From the NCBI GenBank assembly GCA_021234155.1, contig JAJEKV010000085.1, forward strand, positions 1,870,896 through 1,934,895: DNA of 64,000 nt. Direction: 5' to 3'. This DNA is from Isoetes taiwanensis. Taxonomy: Eukaryota > Streptophyta > Lycopodiopsida > Isoetales > Isoetaceae. Every line of letters begins with the position of its first letter. The stretch's first letter is position 1. Shown in pieces: positions 46,318 to 58,469 of this stretch. A program made the position numbers and the translations under genes. Under the pieces are notes generated by a model that saw only the letters and a list, made by a program, of their open reading frames with translations, was not told the DNA's origin and ran no database searches.

Positions 46318-48078
46318 ATGAAGGGAAGGCAATGGAGATGGATATGGTATCTTGTATTATCTTCTTTATTTGTGGCCCAACTTTCATTAAGCTTGCCTGA
46401 TGCTGGAATTGTGAGTATTCTTGTGCCATGTGCATATGATGGTGTATTTAAGGACTGTATATGAGTAGGATGATGTGTTGCATTCCACGTCAGGATACAG
46501 GGCAAGGCAGGGGTGCATTGTTCAAGGAAACGAAGTAGGTTGGCATGGCAAGCAATTGAGGAGGTTTGGATATTTTGTTTGTTTAGAAGGATTTTGATTT
46601 CTCTCTTACAATGATAAATAGTTGTCTTTAGCATTTATTGTCATAATTAAATAGGCCAATTGGGCTTTGTTGCAGTATCTTCTACCATTTGTGGAAAATG
46701 TAGGATACAAGATGTCTCCAAATTGCAGGCTGCATCCAAGTAATGATATGTTCCGTGATCAAGAAAACCAGAAGGAACATATGCAGTTACATCGTTGGCA
46801 ATGTGGTTACTGCAGAAAAATTTTCCAGTCTGAAGAGTTTCTTGATCAACATTTCAACAATAGGCATAGTGATATGCTAAATGTTGTACGTCCTTTAATC
46901 TTTTTAACTTCATGAGATTTAGTTCTTGTAGCTTTTGCATATCAGAAACTTGAGTATGTATTCAGATTAGGCGGCATTATAGGGTGTTCAAGGTCCATGA
47001 TCTGTGTCTATCTCAAGTTCATATTCTGTATCAGTAAATTCTCATCTACCTATCAGGATTTGAATACTTTTTTACAATTGGCGCAGAAGGCTATGAAACC
47101 TGAGTTTGACTCTCTCCAGTTTATAATGTGCACTACTGTACCTATATATCAGTAGATCTATTTAGAATGGCCAAGGTAGGAATGGGGATATCCTGAGTCC
47201 AGAGCCTTATATTAGTGCATCCATTCTACATGTTCTTGACTTTATCTTAAGTCTTAGGGCTATAATTAATAATGTGAAGAATCTGCAGACTCGACAAAAT
47301 TGCCTAGCTGATTTATGTGGGCCTCTTCACTGCGACTACATGGAAAATAAAGCTGGACACAAATATAAAAAGGGAAAGTGTAATCAGGGTGCCATGGACC
47401 GTAACCGACATCTATGTGAAGTATAACTTGGCATTTAGTGTTCCTAAAAAAGACATAGAAAAGGTCTAGCACCAAGTTCTGACCATTTTTGCATGCAGAA
47501 CATAGCAAATACCTGCTTTCCATCGTATGGGACATCCCTGGAGATAAAGCTTAATGGTATTATTTTGGAGATAAGAAATATATGAACTTTCTACATTTAT
47601 GATAGGTTTGCATCTGTGCAGATTTTTTCTTACGGCAATTTTGTGATTCTCACACCTGCAAAAAAGGCAAGAAGATTTTCCCTAGGGGAAGTGGAGTAAG
47701 TTCATTAACCATTTTATATCATTTATAGTATAAGTTGGTTATGTACATGCAAATTACACAATTTACAAATCCCATTAGTTGCACTCATGTATGTACTTTA
47801 ATGTTGTTATTAAATTGCCTGCAGAAATGGGAATACAAGGGCTTGTACTATACTGCATGCATATTTGTCTTTATAGTGCTGGCGATCTTTTATGGTGGTT
47901 TATATGCACACAGAAGGTATGATGCTACGTGTTTTAATCCTTTCCACCTTATGTGAGGTCCTTGTTCTCCCTAGCTTGACAATGCAGCTATGTATATTGA
48001 TACAGAGAAACAAACTTGAGCGTAAACTCATTGAAGCATCTCACACGACATACTGTTTCTAAATCGAAGAAGCATTGA
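46318..48078 (+). CDS. C2H2 zinc-finger single-pass membrane protein, complete
   Basis: Seven exons with GT-AG borders, all joining in phase: 46318-46410, 46676-46885, 47289-47420, 47499-47556, 47622-47695, 47825-47916 and 48006-48078; 243 residues. The start ATG gives a signal peptide (WYLVLSSLFVAQLSLSLPDAG). Residues 74-95 are a C2H2 finger (C74, C77, H90, H95; WQCGYCRKIFQSEEFLDQHF). Conserved Cys-rich blocks follow: NCLADLCGPLHCDY, CNQGAMDRNRHLCE and FLRQFCDSHTC. Residues about 196-215 are a transmembrane helix, followed by a basic tail ending SKSKKH. This architecture matches a conserved single-copy plant family annotated only as a C2H2 zinc-finger protein; its molecular role is unknown to me. 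Topology implies that the finger is lumenal or extracellular. No lesions, so probably functional. Confidence 0.88.
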
Positions 48079-50210
48079 TAATTGAAGATGATGAAAATCA
48101 GCAATGCTTGGTTTACAAGGTCAATCTACTATAATTTTCTGATTATGGCATCAGCATTGATTTACATGTTCCTTCTTTTGGAAATTGTCGTATTGGTAAC
48201 GATCTTTTTTCCCAGCTTTTGCTTTTATCCTGGAGTAGTTATCTCCGAGTATAGCAAAGAGGGTTATTTGTTTGCAGTTAAATTGAGTTGAGCTGTGCGA
48301 CACAGTGCAATCAAGTAGTGTGCTTTTATATTTGCTTTTCTTTGCTCGTTGTAATTTCAACAAAATTCAGGTTAGCAGTTTTAAAAATTCACTGGAAACA
48401 CAATACTTATAGAAGGCCATAAAACGCTCTACGTTTTGTCATAGAAGGCCACAAAATGCCCTTTGTTTTGTCCAATTCCATTATTGTTAAGAGTTACGAT
48501 TCAGGATAGGACCCAATTAGCAATGTCGTAGAAGTTAAAATGCTCCTCTTTGGAAGTTGATGCATATAGCAAAAGTGTATAACTGTCTTTTGAGCCAAGA
48601 ATTGAGGGAATAAACTAATCTTTGTTGAAGACCTTTGTGACATAAACGAAATAACCTGAACAAGGAAGGAAAAATTTTTAGCTAAGAAAGCAACGAATGG
48701 AAAGGGGCTCCGAAGGAATTGGCACCTTTTCCATGAGGTTTAGATGCAAGGCTCAATGGCAGTTGTATTGTAGTGTATGCAGCCATTGGGTTCTCACTCT
48801 TGTCGAGGTTGCATGCAAAAACAGGTAAATAGAGGACTCAATTGTATGCCAAACAAGAGAATTGGGGTAGCCACCATTAATAACAAATTAATAAATGTAT
48901 TTTGGTCATTAACAACAGTATGGCATCCTCTTTTTGTTCTCCGTGGACGATAAAAAATTTATTCTATTTATTGTAAAAATGTTGAGCGGGACAAAAGTGG
49001 CTAGGTTGCATCAACAATTCTTTGATACCGAGCTTCAAACATTCTTATACCTTCCTTCCTTCCTATATGGGCAAAGCAATGTATTTTGTTTCCTAAAGTT
49101 AAATACATTTTTTTAAGGTCTATTTGTAATATGGTCATTGGATTTATGACATCTTATGCACCTTGAGCAAGACAAATATTTCAATGCATTAAGACGGGCA
49201 TGGTTAATGATGTGATTAAATAGATTAAATGCATGGATTGGAAGCATGACTTTTATGTTTGAACTAGAAAAATGCCCAACGTTGCTAGGTTTTTCGTCAA
49301 ACATAAGTCCAAAAGCTGATAAAAATAAAAAGGTACAATTAATGTGGTTACTTCTAGAACTTTATATTCGAACCCCAGGAATAATTAGGAGTACAAGAAA
49401 TTTATCGCGGCGGCCAAGGCCGCCGCGAACATTTCTTTCGTTCCTAACCTGTTCAATTGAATCTACTAAAATGTCTAATGGTCATAAATTCCCAGCTGGG
49501 CAAGTAATGTTTGGACCACATTTTTACCCTATGCTAGAAGGCTAAGAGCTATATTGAAATACGTTGAAAATAACTTGGTTCCTCGGCCGCGAACATTTCT
49601 CTTGGTTCCTTGGTTGCGAACATTTGGGTGAAGATTGTGCTTGGATCAGCACTATTGCCTTGCGTTCCTGAGCCCATATGATACATGAATGCTGTGGCTA
49701 GCGACAACAATAAAGCTTCAAACTGAACTAACCTCACCTGAGAAAAGCAGAGCATTCTAGGATCTACATGGCAGTAGGAAAATTTGAACTAGGGAACCGT
49801 TCGTTCAAAGTGTTATCTAAGATTTGAAAAATAGGGACTTGTGAGCTAACTAGGTTTATGGTGCCAACGTGGCCGTCAAAATGACGGGCTTGATTTTCGT
49901 CATCGCCCGTCAATCTTTTAGCCCGCCTCTGGGAAAGAAGCCGTAAGGAAGCAGCATTTAGAAGTAAACTAGAAGGGCGCCTTTCGTGTCGGACTGCGTT
50001 TCCTTTTCAAATATTAACAGGTTAATCCGGCTTCTTACTTCTCATTCTTGCATTTAGATCTTTCGTTCTTTCTAGCTCTTCAAATTTGCCGATTCCAGAT
50101 CTTTTTTCCTCTGTTTTTTGCCTAAAATTTGCTTGTTCTTGCTTCAGATCAGATTTCTGCGCATTGTTTCACCACTACAGCGCAAATCCGTTTGTTCTGC
50201 TGCAAAAATC
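48079..50210. other. Intergenic region between the two host genes
   Basis: No gene recognised. At 48940-48957 the word TCCGTGGACGATAAAAAA matches the 3' end of the LINE at 43015 in opposite orientation, and CCTT repeats follow at 49050. The word GCGAACATTT occurs at 49425, 49588 and 49616. Near 49884 TGACGGGC...GCCCGTCA is an 8-bp inverted repeat upstream of the next gene. Confidence 0.45.
49406..49427. repeat. GC-rich perfect hairpin
   Basis: CGCGGCGGCC, AA, GGCCGCCGCG: a 10-bp stem with a two-base loop in AT-rich surroundings. It could be a terminal structure of an unrecognised mobile element. Confidence 0.85.
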
Positions 50211-50621
50211 ATGTCGGCCCGCAAAAATGATGAAGAATCAGGTCTTAGCTGGGCAGATCAGTGGGATACTCATAGCAATAGCAACGGCGCGGCTTATCCG
50301 GCGGGCAACAAAGATGGAAAAGAGAAGAATAAGAAGCTTGCAGAATATGAGGAAAAAGTTAAAGCAGCGGCGAGTGCCGGATTTGTGAAGGCTAAATCTG
50401 CAGCTTCTGTTGGCGCAGAAAAGGAAAAGGTTGTTGCAACTGTCGGAGCTCAGAAAGTGAAAGCAGGCACGGCTACTGGCATGAAATGGACCAGAAAAGG
50501 ACTCAGAAATACTCAGAGGAAATTATTCAGCAGTGAAGGCTGCGAGCTGGTCCCCATGACTTTCAACAACTCGAAATTGCAAGCAAGCAGGGCCAGTTTT
50601 CCAGAAACCGCCGGATTATAG
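50211..50621 (+). CDS. Small plant protein with GLSWADQWD motif
   Basis: Single-exon frame of 136 codons. The first ATG in frame is 50211. The N-terminus reads ESGLSWADQWD, followed by a Lys-rich segment, then an Ala/Lys heptad-like stretch (AAASAGFVKAKSAASVGAEK, residues about 54-73) and VKAGTATGMKWTRKGLRNTQ. From memory this matches small plant proteins of unknown function that share SGLSWADQWD near the start and a KVKAGTSxGxxW segment near the end. No signal peptide or membrane segment. The Ala/Lys region is likely helical. The last 30 residues look like a lineage-specific extension, and the DNA encoding them is partly duplicated downstream (50853-50905). The upstream promoter is not recognisable. 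Confidence 0.72.
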   Translation: MSARKNDEESGLSWADQWDTHSNSNGAAYPAGNKDGKEKNKKLAEYEEKVKAAASAGFVKAKSAASVGAEKEKVVATVGAQKVKAGTATGMKWTRKGLRNTQRKLFSSEGCELVPMTFNNSKLQASRASFPETAGL

Positions 50622-50905
50622 TACTAGTAACAAAGAACATTCAATATTCAAAGTTCTATCATGATGAAATTGCAAAAGGTCAGCGAGGAAATGACATTGG
50701 AGATAAAATCATTGAGCTTTTACCTCTAAAGCGTTGGATCATTGCCTCATCCCAATGGTCGCAAAAGCCTCGTTTTTTTCTATGAATATCTTGGGAGATG
50801 GCTCAAGAACCATCCTGCTACAAAGTTTTACCAAGCCAAGAACTGGTAATACTCGAAATTGCAGCAAGCAGGGCTAGTTTTGCAGAAACCGCCAGATTAT
50901 AGTAT
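50575..50905. repeat. 45-bp partial duplication of the gene's 3' end
   Basis: CTCGAAATTGCARGCAAGCAG through AAACCGCCRGATTATAGTA occurs at about 50569-50626 and again at 50853-50905. In the second copy CAGATTATAGTA is then repeated twice more. 50906-51449 has no gene that I recognise. Confidence 0.75.
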
Positions 50906-51449
50906 CGCCAGATTATAGTACCAGATTATAGTATTGCTTGCTGTAAAGTTTTATCAGGCCTATCCAATCCGGCGGCGGCGATCCAAGAAGAACAGGGCAG
51001 AATCCTCGGAATCTGCTCAGAAATGTTTTTATGGAGATTCATCCACAAAAACGTGGCATTTAAACGCCAGCCTATCTGCCAGGCTCCAATGCAAGGCTGA
51101 AAGAAGGTTCGAGTTAACCCTAGCAACGGATCTGGACTGCGTTTCAACGTGTCTTCTTGTAATTTTTTTAGGCACTTTTTTTAATCCTCCATATTTTTTG
51201 CCCCGGACAAACTTAAGACAGGTGTCACTTATATGGGAACGAATATAGGATAATATTCTCAAAGCATCTTGCCTATAGCAATTATATAGTTTAGATATGT
51301 TGTCGATAGAATTTGTGCATTATAAATGGTGTTAATTCAAGATGTGAACTCATTGCTCTAAAGAAATCCTTGTTATTTCTAGAACCACAACATTTATAAA
51401 GTTTGCACTTTTGGCTTTTGAATTAGAGATTACACTATTCGCATTTAGA

Positions 51450-54400
51450 ATTTCTTTTTTTCTTTTGGGAAGGATGAAAAAAAAGTTTATTAATCAAAAA
51501 TAGAGATTACAAAATGTACATATCTCATCTAGCTATAAACAAGTGCAAGAAGATGCCATTGGGACACGAGCATGAAGCACTATGTACTTACTCTAGTAGA
51601 GGAGACTAGTTATAAGAGTTAAGCTGAAGATATTGAATCCAAATATAGTCCGTCACGTCTGACTCAAGAGAGGAGCATATATGAGTCGTTAGTATCTTGT
51701 CCTGGCATACAACAATAACATGACAAGTAGTCCAATTCAGATTCACAATCTTGCTGCCTTTGCAAAGCCTGGTTGACCTTACTATGATAGTAAGAGATAC
51801 CTTCCTGCAGAGAGGCCATTTGATCTGCACACTTATCTGAAATTTTGGGAGAATTTGTGGAACATTTCATCACAAGAGAATCCAGATCAATCAAAGAAGG
51901 AAAAAAGACAGAGGCCAAATTAAGAGGAATATCTGACTGGGTTGTTTGGAAAGAAGGGATTATGAGAGAGAATAAATCACACGGTGTGCTCATAGCTAAA
52001 CTAGCATCCTGCTCATCATTAAGGTTAGACAATACCTGATATGAGTTAGAGCATTGTACATGTTGCTGAGTATCTGTTGCTTCATGCTCCTTAGCAGGTT
52101 GACAATCCATTTCACCACTAGAAAAATCCTTAGGATCTTTAAGAGCTGGAATCTTATGGTTTTGCTGAGAATCTTTAGCTGAATGCAAATCTGAGCTCAG
52201 GATCTTCTGAATGGAAGATTCCTTCATGTTCTTGGCTTCAGACTTGGTAATCAAAGGTTGCTTTGCTTTGTCTTGAATTTTTACATTTAGTTATTCTTGA
52301 TAGGGAAGTCCAACAGAGTGTAAGAGCACTGACCTTTATCCTTTTGTTTAGCCTCCTTGATTATCTTATTCAAGCTTAAGCTTAAATTTTCTATAGCAGA
52401 AAGTGATTTATCTGGATCTTACCTTTTACAAGAAGTTAGGGCTCCCCAATTGTAATAGAGCTTTTATTTCTCAAAGAGTGGTAACTGCCCTGATCATCCA
52501 TAAGTCCCTTATCCATTTTTTGTTCTCTAGGTGCCCTCTGCTTTTGAATTCTCTTGAAGCTTCCATTAACTCTTGTCCATTTAAATCTGTCCCCTTCTTG
52601 CAGTTCAAAGAATTGATCCTCACTTCTAACATTAATCTCCCCATTAATACTCAAACGATTTTCCTTAATGTGTATCTGATCTGATTGCTTTTTTGAGGGA
52701 AACTGTTCACCAGGAATTCTGTCTAGAATCTCACTCTTGGAGAAGTTTTGTCCTCTGAATGAACAACTGCAACATCCATATTGTTGTTTGATCTACATTC
52801 AGAATACCAAAAATATCTATGAAGACATTTTTGACATTGAGAAGTAATCCAGACCATCTGAGGGTCAAAGAAGATTCTGAACCAAAGGCATCTTTGAAAG
52901 GAATAGATAGGGGGATATCTTTAGACAGATCCAATTGCACAAAAGATCTAGGAGTCCTTGAAGGAGAGTATTCAGTAGAGATATATGTGCCAATAGAGTT
53001 GAATAGGAGCCTGAAGCATTCTTCATCCCAATATATGGGATTCAACCAAGTAAGGATGTAGAGGCAATGCAAAGGTTGTTCATTTGCTCATTATCAAGTT
53101 TGGGATGCCACTTAAGAAAGGTGAGCTGGGAAGTCTCAAATGTTAGAGGACCATAATTCAGAAATTGGTTGATTTCAGATTTCCACACTCAAGCACGATA
53201 AATAGAAAATTAAGCCAGTAAACAGAATGGATAAAAATTCTTTTGTGTAAATTAAGAAGAAAAGCCCAAAGTCTATCCAATTTTAGGCCACATTTTTGAA
53301 CCTTGACAATATAAAGCCTCAATTTTGGAATAAATAATAGGAAGGTCTAAGGAAATACCATTGTAGATATTCAATTTACGCCGATGGAGATGAAGAGGCT
53401 TGGTCCGCTTAAGGGTGAAATCACACCTGCAGCCGCCCAAAAATGATATTTTTATGTCTTGGGCAAGTCTTCGAGATGCCCAAGAAATCAGTATCACACC
53501 TATGCCTAAGATCAAACTGCCACATCACAAACTTGACCAGAATCGATGAACCCTAAAATCATTCTTGTTGTTCAGATTTTAGTCTCAGATCCCTCCAAAC
53601 CTCAACGGATTAGATTGTTTGCTGTTGAATCAACCACTACGGGCCTCTGCAAGCAAGAAAAATCCGAATTTGCGATTGCCTACTTCGACTTTGGCATTAT
53701 TTCTCCTCGGATTTTTGCTATTCTAGCTCCTCTGCAAGCATCTTTTGCAAGCATCTTTTGCGATTTTGGCTTCATTTTGAGCAAATCCGGCGAGGAAACA
53801 CTCAAATCCATCCTGAATCGCTCAAACAGAAACCCTAATCTTTGCTCTTCGATATCTTGCTGCACTGTTGGCACTTAGCTGGCGGCGCCCAAGATCGTGG
53901 TCAGGGGATAACCCCGCCCAGGAATACGCACCCTGTCCAGGAAATCTTGCGTCTCGGGCACCCTGAGAGTGATAGAGGGGGCGCCCAAGAATTTGAAACG
54001 CAGAAATTTTATTGGTGGATGAAAATTTCATATCCTGGGTGGCCACAAGTGTGATTTCACCCTAAGTCTCTTATTCAGAGCTGCATCAGAATGGATTTCG
54101 GCATGATCTCGGGAGACACCATAAGGAAATGGTCTCTAACAGGATCAATAGGATGCAGCAAGCCACGGTAGTCCCGATCAACAGAGAGATTATCCCAGCA
54201 GGGAACTTTATGAGAAATGGGATCCATAATATTCTTTTCTTGGAGCAAATTGTCAAAATTTTCAAAGAACAGTATTCTCTGGATTTTCTTGAAAGGATTG
54301 AAGTTGCTGGAGCAGAAAGGGTCGGAGGTCGGAAGCTTAGCAAAGGAGTGAAGAAATGCCAAATTTTTAAGGTTTAAAAGGCTATTAGAATCCATAAGGG

Positions 54401-54930
54401 AAAATAGGAGAAAACAACAATCGCACATGCAAAATTCAAAAAGATCCAACGAAACAGGAAAGGGAGAAAATGAAAAGCAGGGGAGAAGGAAACCACTGAT
54501 TAGACTCTAAATTAACCAACAGAGGTCGAAAAACCATCTCAATTGTATCTGATTGTAATCAATCAAACAAAATATGTCAATCCAGAGACAATTAAGGCGA
54601 ATTCCCTTCAAATTGAGCCGAGTCCTGTTGAGAATATACTTCAAGAAATATTTTGAATTCCACCCATTCACAATGAACTCCAAAAATGCCAGAAGGAGCA
54701 ATTCTGCTTGATTCCACAAATTTTTCCAACCAAGAATTTGTAATTTCAACTTCAAATTCCAATGTGCTAGGAACCAAGGTGTATTCTAGAATAAAGAGAT
54801 TATCTGGAAAAACTTGCTGAATGATTAATGAGTTCCAGAATTCAGTACTAGAGCCCTTCAGAAAACCACAGGTAATCCTTGTTTTTCCTCTGATAATTGT
54901 AAAAAATTTTGTGTCCATATAAAACATCAA
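51450..54930 (-). pseudogene. L1-like LINE ORF1 (DUF4283-like) remnant lacking ORF2
   Basis: Minus-strand remnant. About 53160-52730 reads SQLTFLKWHPKLDNEQ, then WLNPIYWDEECFRLL and FVQLDLSKDIPLSIPF, the order of motifs in DUF4283-type nucleic-acid-binding ORF1 proteins of plant LINEs. A 196-codon frame (52254-51664), Ser/Gln-rich, may be the C-terminal part. The 3' end carries GAGATATGTACATTTTGTAA and a T-rich (A-rich on minus) tail near 51450-51490, typical of plant L1 3' untranslated regions. No reverse transcriptase lies between, so ORF2 was lost or never copied. 54066-54930 probably holds the N-terminal part, interrupted by the MITE at 53413. Confidence 0.5.
53413..54062. mobile_element. 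Harbinger-like MITE, 650 bp
   Basis: Terminal inverted repeats of about 28 bp: left GGGTGAAATCACACCTGCAG and on to CCGCCCA, right (reverse complement) GGGTGAAATCACACTTGTGG and on to CCACCCA. Flanked by TAA on both sides (53410-53412, 54063-54065). A 3-bp TWA duplication with GGG-starting ends fits the PIF/Harbinger superfamily. No transposase inside; it moved by another element's enzyme. It sits within the LINE remnant and is therefore younger. Confidence 0.88.
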
Positions 54931-55339
54931 TTCTAAAGAGACAAGGAAATGCTAACCATCTACAAGGGCAACAGACTTAATCCCGGAATTGGATCAACCA
55001 GAGGAGTTTAGAGCACTTTCAAACCAAGAAGAGAGAAATTTTAATAGGACAAAAAATTCAAGAAAATAGGTGCTCAAGATATGGGACCCCATTCATCCCT
55101 TCCTGTTAGAGTCGCTCTCAACCATCCTTGCGGTCCACTTAGTGCGAGCCTTGATGAACGGCTTCTCGATCCGACAACATGCGCCTGAAAATCGCCTTGT
55201 TGATGAAGAGCGGCTCGCGACTGGATTTTCCGCATGTATTCCTACATTTGCTTCGTTAATTCTTGCTTTTGCTAATTTTGTTCGTCTAAATTGACATTTA
55301 TGTCTTATGTCTTCATGGAATCCTTTTTTGTCTTCTCAG

Positions 55340-56230
55340 TTGCAGCTTGTTCATGTAGTCCAATTGTCGGATTTGTTCCTCTCGCCCTTCTAATTCTGGC
55401 GGTTTTTCTATTGCCTTTATCCGATTTTCTCCTTTTGGTCCACATGTTCCATAGTTGGTGGTCTCTTTAGTTCTATTGATGCATTCCACCTTGTCTTTTG
55501 AAGTGTCATTACTTCAGGGCCTAGGGCCTGATCACCAATGTGCCCCTTCATTTCTTCAATCTCAATGTTCCATTGACGTTACTCATTTTTCTATTTTCTT
55601 GTGTCGTCCTTATCTGGCGTTTAGTCTAGTGGTAACACACTAGGTCTAGCAACTATAGGTCTCGAGTTCGAGACCGCCCAGAATTGCACTCTGAACTGTT
55701 GGGTGTCAAAACCCACAGATGCAATGTAAAGTGGTTGGGGGCAGGGCCCAACCAAGCAATGTAGTGTGGTGTGTGGTCACATGTCCAGTTGGATGCTGCC
55801 TAGTGGCGTGACGTTAAAATACTATCTATCTATCTTTATCTTATAGTGGTCTTAGGTTGCACCATTAATCCTGTATAGTTCTGTAAGCCTCTTTAGTGTC
55901 TGCCCTGATATTTGTTCTTGTTTCGACGATCTTGTTTCTTCTTGTGGACTCCTGCACTCCTATTTGTGCTCCATTGCTTCCGTAGATTTTGTTACATTTT
56001 TTCTTACTCACTCTCACCTTATTCCTCCAAGCTGACCATCTCACACTTTCCTTTCCTGAGTTTTTTCTATCATAGTCTTTCAGTTGTCGTTTATTCCAAT
56101 TGCCCAATTTGTCCCTCTCGCCCTTCTATGTCTAGTGGCCGTGTTCTATTGCCTTCAATCATAGTTGTGTCCACTTGTTCTGCTTATTCCATGGTTGGTT
56201 GGTTGGGTTCATTTATTTTGAGTTTGTTCT
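55340..56230. repeat. Diverged duplication flanking the SINE
   Basis: About 55345-55465 and 56090-56205 share the order CCAATTG, CCTCTCGCCCTTCTA, TCTATTGCCTT and TTCCAT.GTTGG. On the minus strand both read like a charged helical segment (GREEQIRQLD, GREGQIGQLE). These may be remnants of a coiled-coil coding repeat. 56235-56878 has no recognisable gene. Confidence 0.45.
55616..55835 (+). mobile_element. tRNA-derived SINE
   Basis: Contains an RNA polymerase III A box (TTAGTCTAGTGGTAAC, 55621-55636) and B box (GAGTTCGAGACC, 55664-55675) spaced as in tRNA genes, then a non-tRNA body and a CTAT-rich tail. Flanked by TTATCT at 55610-55615 and 55836-55841, a likely target duplication. It needs a LINE enzyme to move. 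Confidence 0.85.
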
Positions 56231-56878
56231 TTTAGTCTCATTATTGTTTAGCTTTGTTGTTTTAATTTTCCTTGCTCATAGTTTCGTTGCTCATCTTCTT
56301 GACCTTCAATTTTACTTGTTATATTGGCCTTGTGAGTTAGACGTTCATGCTATCTTTATAGTTTTCTTTATCTAGGTTGCCCGATTCATTAGAGGCTATT
56401 TTCATCACTTCGCTTGTTGGTATCATTTTCCATTTTACTGTTGGTTTCATGCACCCCACACGTTCTTGTGTCTTAATGGTCCCGAGTATTTCCTTGCCTC
56501 ATCAGTTCTATTCATCTTTTATCCCTTATGGCTCCATTTCGTTTCATGTAGTTCTCATCATGCTTTCAGTTGTGTTCAGGCTATGGGGATGTCACATTGT
56601 GTCCCTTGTCCTTTGCTGGTGCATCACTTTTTCAACTCATCATCACTAGCTCCTTCTTGAGATATCAATCAATATTTTTACCATAGTATTCTGGCCTTCT
56701 ATTGTTTAGCCTGTTTGGCACCAAGTCTTCCCTTTATCTGCGTGGTTCTTCTGCTTCTTCAACTCCATTGCTCATACTGTTGTTTTGGTTGATTCCTCAT
56801 TTCTTTGAAGTCCAACTGATTCATTTCGTTGCGTTCATTTTGGTTGCTCTGTTTGCATTGGTTCATTGGGGCTCATGC

Positions 56879-58469
56879 TGTGACGTCCCCTACTCATATA
56901 CGGTGCACTCACCGTATACAAACAGGAGTTCATCCCCCATACCAGCTCCATGCTAATATAGGGCCCTCCACGTATCACTGCAACCTTGAAGAGTTCCAAT
57001 GGGAAGAATGAAGGGGTCCTTTACCCTGTCTCCCTCAGGGCCTACCTAGCTGCGGAAGCGTAAACATACATGTCAGTAGTACATACATCAACATCATATG
57101 ACCATCACGAAGGATGGTCCTCCACATACCTGCATAGACAAAGATCATCACATCACATCGGGAATCCTACCCAAGGCTCAGACTCAAAGGGATGACTGAC
57201 GGCTTGGGTCTCCAGAGTTCATTGCAGACAGAGTTCATGGCAATGGATTTGGCTGGCATAAGAACATGGCATAGGGTTGTCCACTCCATCCGCCCCTCCC
57301 TGCACACTTTGCGTGTAGGGTGAAAAGTGTCGGGACTGACCAGAGCCACGGGATGCATAGCCGAAAGGGCTATTCCTGGGGGTCATCATCCCAGTTCGAT
57401 GGGGCGGTAGGGATCACTCCCTCCGAGAGATCTACATGCCGACTCAAGGTGACTAGAGGGCCACCGCCCGTTATTCGAACCCCACCGGAAAGTCATGAAC
57501 ACCACTTCACAGGGTGTCGAGCCCATGCCTTACCCACACTCGGTGGTAAGCCATTAGACCTAGTCACAATGATCCCGGTGAGCCCTTACACACCGGAGGG
57601 ATCGTTCAAGAGTCGAAACACGAACCTCCTTCTCGGCCCGGTCCGGCCCCTTCACCCACAACCTGGGTGTGGCTCTTGTACACAGGCGAATCTATGGTGT
57701 GCTAGAGAGGCTAATCTAGGAGCATCTACTACCAAGCTTGAAGTCTCTACCCCCTTCCCAATACAAGGAGTTCACGAGAGATACATCATCCATATACATC
57801 ACAGAAGAACTAAAGAACATAGATCTAATCTATATCATAGAGTTAGGTTCTTTAGTTAGAGTCTGGTATCTACTCATCTAGAGATCTAGATAGCTGCTAA
57901 AGGCGATTTAATAGGCTAAACCTACTTGATACAATGACCGGAAAACGGTTTAGACCATTAAATCGACTACATACCTGATCCAAGAGTTGCTCCTCGACGA
58001 CTGAAATTCGACCATCCCACTTGAACCGCTTTCGAATCAAGGGAAACTAATGGTGCCATTCTCTCTGGGGTCCGGGAGGCGGTTTTTGACTCCTAGAGCA
58101 GCCAAAACAGAGCTCTAAAACCCTAGGAACGAAAATGGGCAAGTTAGGGTTCTTCTACTTAAATAGGCAAGGGTTGGGGCTTAGGGTTTCCAATTATCCC
58201 TTTAGGCATGTGGGATAATTGGAAATGGGCCCACTTGCCTTTAATGGCTAGGTGGCCAAATGTGCCTACATGGAAATGTGTGCACCTTAATAAATGTGCA
58301 TGTGCACATTAATAAGAAATGCACATACCTAGCAAGTTGCCCCCTAGGGCTACTCACCGGCTACACGCCGGGCGCATTACACGCGTCGGTTGGAGTGGCG
58401 GTAATGCAGCGTGTTAGACAAGACGATGCGATACGTCCCGGGACCGTATCTTGTCTTTGAAACGCCACA
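56879..58469 (-). repeat. LTR of a second Ty3-like element, reverse orientation
   Basis: On the minus strand it runs TGTGGCGTTTC ... GGGGACGTCACA (TG...CA). It is preceded by the polypurine tract AAGGTGGGGAGAA (58482-58470 on plus). About 1.59 kb. Terminal sequences and an internal GTTTACGCTTCCGC motif resemble the LTR at 5535-7162, so the two elements are related but not the same family. It is the 3' LTR of an element that continues beyond the window. Confidence 0.85.

Noticed and set aside
55912..56956. Several hydrophobic plus-strand open frames
   Set aside because: T-rich sequence gives hydrophobic frames by composition; they overlap in different frames and lack motifs.
57320..57859. 179-codon plus-strand open frame
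   Set aside because: Lies wholly inside the reverse-oriented LTR and has no recognisable domain.
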